The position numbers and the translations under genes were made by a program. A DNA stretch of 64,000 bases from Paenibacillus sp. AN1007. Its GTDB lineage: Bacteria; Bacillota; Bacilli; Paenibacillales; Paenibacillaceae. Under the pieces are notes generated by a model, which was given only the letters and a program-made list of their open reading frames with translations, was not told where the DNA came from and ran no database searches. Shown here piece after piece: positions 8,165 through 15,496 of the stretch (position 1 is its first letter; every line of letters begins with the position of its first letter). The DNA is taken from positions 6,105,001 through 6,169,000 of the forward strand of contig NZ_CP159992.1 of the NCBI RefSeq assembly GCF_040702995.1, given 5' to 3'.

Positions 8165-8482
8165 CTAACCTGCAATTGTAATATAGATATCTCCACTGGT
8201 TCCATCCACTTCGGTTTTATATGTGTTCAGGCACCCGTCGTCCGGTTCATGCACTCTGCCGCTCCGCAGATCGATCTTCCAGTCATGCAGCGGGCAGTGA
8301 ACGGCTGTGCCGCAGACCATGCCCTCCGATAGCTTGCCGCCTTTGTGTGGGCAGCGATTCTCCACGGCATGCAGACTGCCGTCACTCAGCTTGAAGACTG
8401 CAATTTCGGTATCCTCGACCAGAAAGGTTCGAGCCCCTTTTTCGTCAATATCGGCCAGATGCCCAATTCGTAATTTACTCAT
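8165..8482 (-). CDS. nirD: Nitrite reductase (NADH) small subunit
   Basis: A 105-residue Rieske-type protein. The two [2Fe-2S] ligand pairs are CPH near residue 43 (CPHKGGKL) and CPLH near residue 63 (CPLHDWKIDL), so it is of the Rieske-bearing rather than the cluster-less NirD type. It partners NirB in the cytoplasmic reduction of nitrite to ammonium. GAGGAGG lies 7 bases before ATG 8482. It follows nirB by 16 bp in the same direction and so is cotranscribed. Confidence 0.94.
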   Translation of the reverse strand: MSKLRIGHLADIDEKGARTFLVEDTEIAVFKLSDGSLHAVENRCPHKGGKLSEGMVCGTAVHCPLHDWKIDLRSGRVHEPDDGCLNTYKTEVDGTSGDIYITIAG

Positions 8483-8498
8483 CGCTGATCCTCCTCTT

Positions 8499-10940
8499 CT
8501 AGTGAGCTACCGGTTCTGCACCGGACAGTGGGGTGAAGTTTTTACGCAATTTCTCATCTTCAATAATCTCTTTCCAAGGATCCACCGTGTGACCCAGTGT
8601 CACTTCCAGACGCTCAACCAGTGCGAGACGTACATCCCGTTCGGCCAGAGCCTGCTTCACGTGATCCAGACCTACCCGTTCAATCCATGCCGCTGTTCTC
8701 TCATTCCATCTCGCATTTTCTCTATAGTACTGCAGGTAAGCATACGTCCACTCTTCCACTTCAGCGTCCGTCTTCACCGTGCATAAAAGCTCGGCTGCAC
8801 GAACTTTAACACCTCCGTTGCCGCCGACATGGAGCTCCCATGCTCCATCAATCGCGACGACACCCAGGTCCTTAATGGTTGCTTCCGCACAGTTCCGCGG
8901 GCATCCGGAGACCGCCAGTTTCACTTTGGCTGGAGCCACCATCTTGTCAAGCTTCTTCTCCAGACGAATGCCCATCTCAATCGAATCCTGTGTGCCGAAA
9001 CGACAGAACGTATTACCTACACATGTTTTTACTGTGCGTAAAGCTTTGCCATAACCAAATCCAGAAGGCATGTCGAGCTCTTCCCAAATCTTCGGTAGGT
9101 TCTCCTTCTGCACGCCAAGCAGATCGAGCCGCTGACCGCCTGTAAACTTCACCATAGGCACGTCGTACTTCTCTGCAACTGTTGCGATCTTGATCAGTTC
9201 TGCCGGAGAGGTTACACCGCCATAGATGCGCGGAATAACGGAGTAGGTACCGTCCTTCTGGATGTTAGCGTGATAACGCTCATTGGTGAATTTGGACACC
9301 CGCTCATCCTCATACTCTGTCGGCCAGATCATGCCAAGGTAGTAGTTGAGGGAAGGGCGGCATTTGGAACAGCCCTCTGGCTCATCCCAGCCGAGCACAT
9401 TCATGACTTCTTTGACCGTTTTCAGGCCCATCTCCTTGATTTGTGCTACAATCTCATCCCGATCATACGAAGTACACCCGCAGATGCCTTCTTTGGTCTG
9501 CTCGCCTACGTTATCTCCCGCATAATACGTCAGCAGTGACTCCACGATTGGTTTACATCCGCCGCAAGAAGCTGAAGCTTTTGTGCAGGATTTGACAGCA
9601 CCGACCGTATTGCATCCTTTATTGAGAACGGCATCGCCGACAGCTGCTTTCGTTACACCGTTACAACCGCAGATAATCTCATCATCCGGCATGGCAGCCA
9701 TGCGTTCTGCTGCAGACGGGCCGGAGCCGGAACCACCGGAAGGCATGCCGAGCAGAATTTCTTTTTCACGACCGCTGATATTTTCGCCGCTTTTAATCAA
9801 GGAGAACAGGGATGCGCCATCGGTCGTATCACCGAACAACACGGCACCGATGAGCTGACCGTCTTTGATCACCATTTTCTTGTACACACCGTCTACATCA
9901 TCCTGGATGCGAATGCTGCGTGTATCTGGCGAGTCTTTGAACTGCCCGGCAGAGAATACATCGACTCCCGAAACCTTCAGCTTGGTTGAAGTGACTGATC
10001 CTGTGTATCCTTCCGTGGCTGCACCCGCAAGTCGTTTGGCAAGAACCATGCCTTGTTCATATAGCGGAGCTACGAGACCATAAGCGATGCCGCGATGTTC
10101 AGCACATTCCCCGACAGCCGAAATCCCCGGAATGCTGGTACGCATATAGTCATCCACGATGACCCCGCGGTTAACGTCGAGGCCGCTGTTTCGAGCGAGT
10201 TCAATCTGAGGACGGATACCGACGGCCATCACCACCAAATCTGCCTCAAGCACGGTTTGGTCGGTGAAACGAAGTGCTTTAACACGGCCTTTGCCTGTAA
10301 TCTCTTCGGTATGTTTGTTCAAAAGGAACTTCATGCCCTGCTCCTCCAGCTCACGCTGAAGCATTAATCCTGCGGGCAGATCGAGATTTCGGTCCATCAG
10401 ATGTCCGTTAATATGAATGACAGTCACGTCCATGCCCAGGTTCAGCAGTCCACGAGCGGCTTCCAGGCCGAGCAGTCCGCCGCCGATCACAGCCGCCTTA
10501 CGATACTTTTGGGATGCTGCCATCATCGTTTCACAGTCTTGGATGTCCCGGAACCCGATGACCCCTTCTTTGTTTGCACCTGGAAGAGGGAGAATGAATG
10601 CCTGCGAGCCTGTTGCCATAATCAGTTCGTCGTAGGATGCGTGAACGCCATTTTGAGATACAACTTCTCTGCGCACTGTGTCGATGTGCACCACAGGATC
10701 ACCTGGATAGACATGAATACCGTTATCTTCATACCAGCTCCAGTCGTTAATCACAATATCCTCAATAGATGTTCCACCTGCCAGAACGGAAGACAGCATG
10801 ATTCGGTTGTAGTTTGGATGCGGCTCTGCGCCAAAGACGGTAATCTCATAGGCATGCGGAGCAAGCTTCAGAATATGCTCCAAGGTACGGATTCCCGCCA
10901 TACCATTGCCGACCAGCACCAGTTTTTTCGTTGTACTCAT
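8499..10940 (-). CDS. nirB: Nitrite reductase (NADH) large subunit
   Basis: An 813-residue cytoplasmic enzyme that passes electrons from NADH through FAD and iron-sulfur centres to siroheme, reducing nitrite to ammonium. The order is a pyridine nucleotide-disulfide reductase part (VGNGMAGIR at the N-terminus, GGGLLGLEAA), a BFD-like [2Fe-2S] domain (CGCNGV...CGGCKP), a second Cys-rich segment (CGCTSYD...GCSKCRP), then the sulfite/nitrite reductase repeats with the siroheme/[4Fe-4S] ligands CVGNTFC and CPRNC. I chose ATG 10940, which has GAGGGGG about 9 bases upstream; an in-frame ATG at 10964 has no ribosome binding site. Its ~200-base leader carries an ANTAR-type hairpin and a terminator. 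Confidence 0.95.
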   Translation of the reverse strand: MSTTKKLVLVGNGMAGIRTLEHILKLAPHAYEITVFGAEPHPNYNRIMLSSVLAGGTSIEDIVINDWSWYEDNGIHVYPGDPVVHIDTVRREVVSQNGVHASYDELIMATGSQAFILPLPGANKEGVIGFRDIQDCETMMAASQKYRKAAVIGGGLLGLEAARGLLNLGMDVTVIHINGHLMDRNLDLPAGLMLQRELEEQGMKFLLNKHTEEITGKGRVKALRFTDQTVLEADLVVMAVGIRPQIELARNSGLDVNRGVIVDDYMRTSIPGISAVGECAEHRGIAYGLVAPLYEQGMVLAKRLAGAATEGYTGSVTSTKLKVSGVDVFSAGQFKDSPDTRSIRIQDDVDGVYKKMVIKDGQLIGAVLFGDTTDGASLFSLIKSGENISGREKEILLGMPSGGSGSGPSAAERMAAMPDDEIICGCNGVTKAAVGDAVLNKGCNTVGAVKSCTKASASCGGCKPIVESLLTYYAGDNVGEQTKEGICGCTSYDRDEIVAQIKEMGLKTVKEVMNVLGWDEPEGCSKCRPSLNYYLGMIWPTEYEDERVSKFTNERYHANIQKDGTYSVIPRIYGGVTSPAELIKIATVAEKYDVPMVKFTGGQRLDLLGVQKENLPKIWEELDMPSGFGYGKALRTVKTCVGNTFCRFGTQDSIEMGIRLEKKLDKMVAPAKVKLAVSGCPRNCAEATIKDLGVVAIDGAWELHVGGNGGVKVRAAELLCTVKTDAEVEEWTYAYLQYYRENARWNERTAAWIERVGLDHVKQALAERDVRLALVERLEVTLGHTVDPWKEIIEDEKLRKNFTPLSGAEPVAH

Positions 10941-10998
10941 TGTAGTTAGCCCCCTCAGATCCATTTCTGTATACTGCTTAAAGCCCAGTCTCGCCTTG

Positions 10999-11080
10999 AA
11001 AAATCGAAAAAGCCTGTTATGCCTCGGAGGACTGCGTACACATACGCATCCCTTTGCTCCGAATTTGCAAAACAGGCTTC
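10999..11080 (-). terminator. Leader terminator (attenuator) upstream of nirB
   Basis: On the minus strand AAGCCTGTT (11079-11071) pairs with AACAGGCTT (11018-11010), with inner stems CGGAG/CTCCG and TGCGTA/TACGCA stacked inside, followed by a T-rich run (TTTTCGATTTTT). It lies about 60 bases before nirB inside its own transcript, so it should stop transcription unless it is prevented from forming. Confidence 0.85.
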
Positions 11081-11114
11081 ATTGCCGTTTCAACCAGCTA
11101 CGCCGTTGTAACTG
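11075..11114 (-). promoter_or_regulatory. ANTAR-type RNA target in the nirB leader
   Basis: Read on the minus strand, CAGUUAC-AACGGC-GUAGCUG (11114-11095) is a 7-bp stem closing a hexanucleotide loop with A at position 1 and G at position 4, the signature of RNAs bound by ANTAR proteins. A second AACGGC follows 20-odd bases later in a weaker stem (GGUUG...CAAU, 11095-11075) whose 3' side (GAAGCC) overlaps the first arm of the leader terminator. Forming this second hairpin would therefore block the terminator. The protein encoded at 11588 is the obvious ligand. Confidence 0.8.
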
Positions 11115-11150
11115 TGAGTGGTCCCTTAGTTATAGAGTTCTTATGGCTTA

Positions 11151-11190
11151 ACTATAAAAGAATGAATTATTCATGTCAATATAGTTAACA
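11151..11190 (-). promoter_or_regulatory. nirB promoter with GlnR/TnrA-type box
   Basis: On the minus strand TTGACA (11179-11174), a 17-bp spacer and TATAGT (11156-11151) form a near-consensus sigma-A promoter. TGTTAACTATATTGACA (11190-11174) matches TGTNA-N7-TNACA, the box of the nitrogen regulators GlnR/TnrA, and overlaps the -35. A one-mismatch version lies 39 bp further upstream (11229-11213). Control by nitrogen status is a family inference. Confidence 0.75.
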
Positions 11191-11587
11191 TAAAAAAGTA
11201 TTTGAAATTTGAAGTTAATTATGTTTACATGAGTTTAAGAATATACAGAATCGGCGACGAGGAATTATTGTTTTTGATTATAAAAAATAATAAAACAAAT
11301 CCGTTTTATGCTCCATAACGATATACAATGTAGGAAACATGCCATGATAGAACGAATTCACTCCGTTGTTTAATCCACTTTATTCCCTTATGATCAGACC
11401 GATGAACGAGCTGCACCACATGATCTTCTTATGAATACTTCTGAACAACCTGAATTTCGAAATTTAGATGTTTATTTCTTAATTTTTGTTAGGTAATATG
11501 ACATTGTGTTGCTTTTATGTGGTAATGTATTAAAAGTAAACGGAGGGTTCTGTTCTGTATATCAATATAAGGAGGGATTGATCCATC

Positions 11588-12181
11588 ATGCGATCCATAT
11601 TGGTCATCCGTGTACAGCCAATTACAGTCGGCTCTTCCGAAGCAATCCCTCTGACACCAGAGAAGCTGCTCGGAGCGGTTGGCTACCACGTACAGGTCTC
11701 GGACAATGAGGATGAGGTCATGAAGCTGGCCCGTAAGGTTGATGCCTCTATTCTGCATCTGTCTCTTGCGGACGTGGCTCGATGGGTGAACTGCCTGGGA
11801 AAGGGAAAGTCAGATACTCCCCTCCTCTGGTGGTGCGCTCCGGATACAGCATCTTCCTCTGCCCATGACTGTGAGGTGGAGACCTCGTTCGACGGTATCG
11901 TTACACCGTCCATGTCCGGGCCGGAAATCCACTGGACACTGCACTTTGCCGCACGCCGTTATATGGAACGCAAGCAGTGGGAGCAGGAGCGCAAGCAGCT
12001 GCAGTCCAGACTGGAGGATCGCAAATGGATTGACATGGCGAAGGCTATTTTGTGTGATCTGAAGCAGATTTCCGAGGCGGAAGCGTATGATTTGTTACGT
12101 AAAAAAGCGATGGATGAACGCAAACGGATGGTTGATGTAGCTACAGCGATTGTGAAGGCTCATCAACTGCTCCAGTCATAA
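11588..12181 (+). CDS. ANTAR-domain transcription antiterminator
   Basis: A 197-residue protein. Residues about 1-125 look like a degenerate receiver domain without the canonical phospho-acceptor Asp. Residues about 128-195 form a coiled coil running into an ANTAR domain (DRKWIDMAKAILCDLKQISEAEAYDLLRKKAMDE...VDVATAIV), an RNA-binding domain that blocks terminators. AAGGAGGG lies 11 bases before ATG 11588. It is divergent from nirB, whose leader holds an ANTAR-type hairpin and a terminator, so it should act like Klebsiella NasR or Azotobacter NasT on nirBD-cobA expression. How it senses nitrite or nitrate is open, since no NIT domain is present. The TrpD-like gene follows 17 bp later. Confidence 0.88.
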   Translation: MRSILVIRVQPITVGSSEAIPLTPEKLLGAVGYHVQVSDNEDEVMKLARKVDASILHLSLADVARWVNCLGKGKSDTPLLWWCAPDTASSSAHDCEVETSFDGIVTPSMSGPEIHWTLHFAARRYMERKQWEQERKQLQSRLEDRKWIDMAKAILCDLKQISEAEAYDLLRKKAMDERKRMVDVATAIVKAHQLLQS

Positions 12182-12198
12182 TCGAAGGAGGATGCTCT

Positions 12199-13275
12199 AT
12201 GGATATGTCTCAGATCCTCAGAGAGGTTGGACGTGGGAAAAGAGGCTCGCGTGACCTGAGCTATGCAGAAGCGCTGGTCGTTGCCGAAAATATATTGAAA
12301 CAGCAGGTTTCTCCTGCCCAGACGGCCGCCTTCCTCATGGCTGAGCGAATGAAGATGGAGAACGTTGAGGAGATGGAGGCTTTTGTCCATGCCTGCCGGA
12401 ATAGTGCGGAGCGTTTCGACGTATTTCAGGATGGTTTGGATTGTGCAGGTCCTTATGACGGACGAACCAGGTCATTTTTGGCTACATATCCCGCGGCATT
12501 TGTGCTGGCAGCGGCGGGGTTGCCCGTCACGCTGCATGGCAGTGAACCTCTGCCGCCCAAGTGGGGAGTTACTTTGTCGGTTGTACTTAGGGAGGCGGGG
12601 ATAGATACACGAAAGATGAACCGGGAGGATGCCCGAAGTGCAGCCCTTCACACGGGTGTGATGTATGTTTCCTCGGAAGAATGGTGTGAGCCGCTGCGAA
12701 GGCTTCGCCCTTTGAGGGAGGAGCTGGGTTTTCGAACCGTGCTGAATACTGCAGAGAAGTTGATGGATTACAATCACTCCTCCTATCTCGTGTTCGGCGT
12801 GTTTCACAATACGTTTCTGGACCGAATTGCAAAGCTGCTTACGCGTTTTGAATATAAGCGGGCATATGTTGTTCAGGGCATGGAAGGTTCAGAAGATTTG
12901 TACATTGATCGTCCTACACGTGTATATGCTGTGGAGGATGGGGACACAAGGCTTGAACTGGTGGACCCTTCAACCTACGATCTGGATATGCCGGTGCCCG
13001 ATATGAACTGGACGGCTGCCAATCAGATTGAAGTGGCGGAGAGTGTGCTGCGCGGAGATGGACATCTTACGTTTGTAAATCAGGTGCTGTTAAACGCAGG
13101 GTTTCGCTTATATGCTGCGGGACGTGCCGCTTCCATAGAGCAGGGGATATACACATGCAAGGGGTATTTGGAGAGCGGAGCAGCGTACCGTCTTTATCAG
13201 CAGTGGTGTGTCTCCATGGGTGGAGAGCTGCCGGATCGCAGTGCAGTATCCATCTATCCGGCATCATCTGGTTAA
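12199..13275 (+). CDS. TrpD-like glycosyltransferase-family-3 protein
   Basis: A 358-residue protein with the anthranilate phosphoribosyltransferase layout: a helical N-terminal domain, then the large domain. Canonical motifs are altered: the PRPP loop GTGGD is replaced by AGPYDGRTRSF, the KHGN site reads LHGSEPLPPKWG, while LNTAEKLMDYNHSSYLVFGV and VVQGMEGSEDLYIDRPT follow the usual NPA..GV and G.DE regions. This resembles the TrpD2/YbiB side of the family, which binds nucleic acid or lacks TrpD activity, rather than a tryptophan enzyme; no other trp gene is near. AAGGAGG lies 7 bases before ATG 12199. It is in one operon with the ANTAR antiterminator, next to nirBD, so a link to nitrogen assimilation is likely, but its reaction is unknown. 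Confidence 0.75.
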   Translation: MDMSQILREVGRGKRGSRDLSYAEALVVAENILKQQVSPAQTAAFLMAERMKMENVEEMEAFVHACRNSAERFDVFQDGLDCAGPYDGRTRSFLATYPAAFVLAAAGLPVTLHGSEPLPPKWGVTLSVVLREAGIDTRKMNREDARSAALHTGVMYVSSEEWCEPLRRLRPLREELGFRTVLNTAEKLMDYNHSSYLVFGVFHNTFLDRIAKLLTRFEYKRAYVVQGMEGSEDLYIDRPTRVYAVEDGDTRLELVDPSTYDLDMPVPDMNWTAANQIEVAESVLRGDGHLTFVNQVLLNAGFRLYAAGRAASIEQGIYTCKGYLESGAAYRLYQQWCVSMGGELPDRSAVSIYPASSG

Positions 13276-13605
13276 CCATGCTGTTAACAGGCAGTAACTC
13301 TCGTGACAACTTTTTTTCTGGATTTGCATCAACCCTCCGCAGGGAGGAAGAGGACACAGTGCAGCCCGCTGCTTTGGTGACAGCTCCGTGTCCTGTGTAC
13401 TTCAGGTCAACGTATATTTCTCCGGGACGTGCCTTGAATATCGGCTGAACTGCATCTTGTATCCCCTTTTTGCCCCTGCTGCGTCACTTTCCTATGCCGT
13501 GTCCCGGCACGTGTTTGCAGTCAACTTCTTAGCTTGGAACGTAAATTCGGCATCAATGGCTTCCTGCAGTTTCTTCAGACACAGCCTGGTTATTCTTCTT
13601 TATTG
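13276..13605. other. Intergenic, convergent, no gene seen
   Basis: A 330-bp stretch between the TrpD-like gene and the thioesterase gene. A loose hairpin (GGACAC near 13350 with GTGTCC near 13390) is the only structure I see; I find no clear terminator, promoter or coding frame with a ribosome binding site. Confidence 0.4.
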
Positions 13606-14154
13606 TTATTCCCAAGGGTAAGTCACGGTTAGGAAGTCGGCGAATTTTTTGCTCTCTTCCCGCCGTTGTTTCCGCATGGCTGCCCGGTCAGGTGCAGTCT
13701 CGTACAGTTTCATCTCTTCTTCCGTCTCCGGAATGATTCGGGGAACGATCAGTTTACGGTTGTTCTCATCCAGGGCCACGAAGGTCAGAAAAGCCGTTGC
13801 CGCAATTTTTTTCTCCCCTGTCAGCAAATCCTCACGAATCACTTTCACGAAAATTTCCATGGAACTGCGTCCTGTCCACGTGGCGAATGATTCCAGTGTT
13901 ACCGAATCGGTTGGATTAATCGGATATAGAAAATCGACAGAGTCCGTTGAAGCTGTAACGGTATTAACCCGGCACAGTTTGGATGCAGCGATAGAAGCAA
14001 TATCATCAATGTAGGACATCAGTTTGCCGCCGAACAGGGTGTTATGGTTATTAACATCTGTCGGAAAAACCCGTGCCGTTTTGAAGCACCGCGTTTCTCG
14101 TACATATTTTTTCTCCACTTGTTCTATCTCTGTAGGTTTTGTTGTCTCGTTCAT
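13606..14154 (-). CDS. Hotdog-fold acyl-CoA thioesterase
   Basis: A 182-residue cytoplasmic protein of the YciA/BFIT-like acyl-CoA hydrolase family, which releases free CoA from acyl-CoA. The hotdog domain covers residues about 15-140; HNTLFGGKLMSYIDDIASIAA carries the family N-x-x-G-G...D active-site pattern, followed by TASTDSVDFLYPI. The last 40 residues are charged and helical. AAGGAGG lies 8 bases before ATG 14154. Chain-length preference cannot be judged. It stands alone, with the acetate transporter gene further upstream on the same strand. Confidence 0.88.
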   Translation of the reverse strand: MNETTKPTEIEQVEKKYVRETRCFKTARVFPTDVNNHNTLFGGKLMSYIDDIASIAASKLCRVNTVTASTDSVDFLYPINPTDSVTLESFATWTGRSSMEIFVKVIREDLLTGEKKIAATAFLTFVALDENNRKLIVPRIIPETEEEMKLYETAPDRAAMRKQRREESKKFADFLTVTYPWE

Positions 14155-14321
14155 GCTCGTTCCTCCTTGTAATATGGCAGCGATGATGTATCCTTCTAAT
14201 ACGGTACTGCTGATCAGGCCTTTTGCCAGATGCGAAGGTATTCTATCTAGTATAGGTGTCGGTCAGATTCATATTCAAATGCTGTGCTTGAAGGTCCCGA
14301 GATATGAAAAAACATAATATG

Positions 14322-14358
14322 AAAAAAACTGCCAGGCGCGGACCGGCGCGCAGGCAGT
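14322..14358 (-). terminator. Terminator of the acetate transporter gene
   Basis: On the minus strand ACTGCC pairs with GGCAGT around a GC-rich inner stem (GCGCGCC...GGCGC-like), followed by a run of seven T residues. It lies 19 bp after the stop codon at 14377. Confidence 0.85.
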
Positions 14359-14376
14359 GGATCATACATCTGTATA

Positions 14377-15000
14377 TTAAGCCTTAGGTCTGAAGATACC
14401 GGACGGTTTGCCGATGGGCAGGAATGTATAACCGAAGTGAGCATTCAGAACGGAAGCACCTGTACCGTACAGGGACACAATACCGATTCCCATCTCAGCA
14501 TAAGCAGCAATCGTATGGAAGATATGCGGTGCTACGCCGAAAGCGTCAAAGGTCAGACCAAGGAACAGGAAATCAATCAGAATGAAAATGATGAGCAGTA
14601 CTTTGTTGGCTTCTACAGCACCAATTGTCATGAACAGGGTGAAGACCAGATATCCGGCAAAAGCAAATCCAAGCTGTTTGCCATCGGTTTGTTCAGCGAG
14701 AGTAGAGCCGAATACGCCCATTTTAATCATCCAGTTCGCACCCATGGCAAACCAGAAAAAGGCGTATGCCCCAAATGCGGTTGTACCAAATGTATTGCTG
14801 CGTTTGGAATCCTGAATACATGCGAACAGCTGGGCAAAAGCACCCAGAAAGATCGCCCACGGAATAGCATAGCTAAGTCCATCGGTAATACCAAGCTTTT
14901 GGGATGAAGCAACCAGGGTGACTATCGCCAACCCAAATAATCCCATCGCGCTGGGATCGGCGTTTATGATTTTGACTTTAGTTTGTGACTCGGTTTGCAT
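14377..15000 (-). CDS. GPR1/FUN34/YaaH-family acetate/succinate transporter
   Basis: A 207-residue integral membrane protein with six hydrophobic segments, the usual number for the SatP family. Near the N-terminus ADPSAMGLFGLAIVTLV corresponds to the family signature NPAPLGL. Members take up acetate with protons or form hexameric acetate channels. GGAGGC lies 13 bases before ATG 15000, a rather long spacing. It is monocistronic with its own terminator. Substrate assignment is by family. Confidence 0.88.
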   Translation of the reverse strand: MQTESQTKVKIINADPSAMGLFGLAIVTLVASSQKLGITDGLSYAIPWAIFLGAFAQLFACIQDSKRSNTFGTTAFGAYAFFWFAMGANWMIKMGVFGSTLAEQTDGKQLGFAFAGYLVFTLFMTIGAVEANKVLLIIFILIDFLFLGLTFDAFGVAPHIFHTIAAYAEMGIGIVSLYGTGASVLNAHFGYTFLPIGKPSGIFRPKA

Positions 15001-15496
15001 GGTGTTGATAAGCCTCCAATAATATTATATCTGGATGATGAGCCTGTATAGGCCCTCCTCGAACTTCATGTTGGCATCCGCCGGACCCGGACACACATAT
15101 CGACCTATTGTAACCGAATGCCCCGGTTATGGAAAGGGATTTTATTACCTGAAACACTGGAAAGACAGCTGCTTAGGTGACGGTGACTTGAACAGAGCCG
15201 CGATTATATCGGGTTTGTGGTGAAAATAGACGGATAATTACATGTTATTTCCAGAGAATTAACGTTAGTATCGAGTGGAAATCAAATCTGCAGTTCGGAA
15301 TTCACCTGCTGTATGCAGCAGGATGAGCTGCGGCCGGAAGGGAGGGTCTCAAGGCGGGACGGAGCGAAGATACGGTCAGCGTTGGATCTTGGAATACTGT
15401 TTGCGAATCAGTAAAATGCAAGCGCTTACTTAATTGAGATTCAACAGGGGAATTTGCATGTATTCCATTCATGAAGAAGCGAAAGGATGGGTGTTG
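15001..15496. promoter_or_regulatory. Upstream region of the pectinolytic gene, cre-like site
   Basis: About 500 bp between divergent genes. TGCAAGCGCTTACT at 15417-15430 matches the catabolite-control (CcpA) cre consensus TGWAANCGNTNWCA with two mismatches and lies about 80 bp before the start codon, where it could repress the enzyme gene in the presence of glucose. I could not place a convincing -35/-10 pair. Confidence 0.5.

Noticed and set aside
12199..13275. Annotation as true trpD (tryptophan synthesis)
   Set aside because: The PRPP-binding GTGGD loop and the KHGN site are altered and no other trp gene is near.
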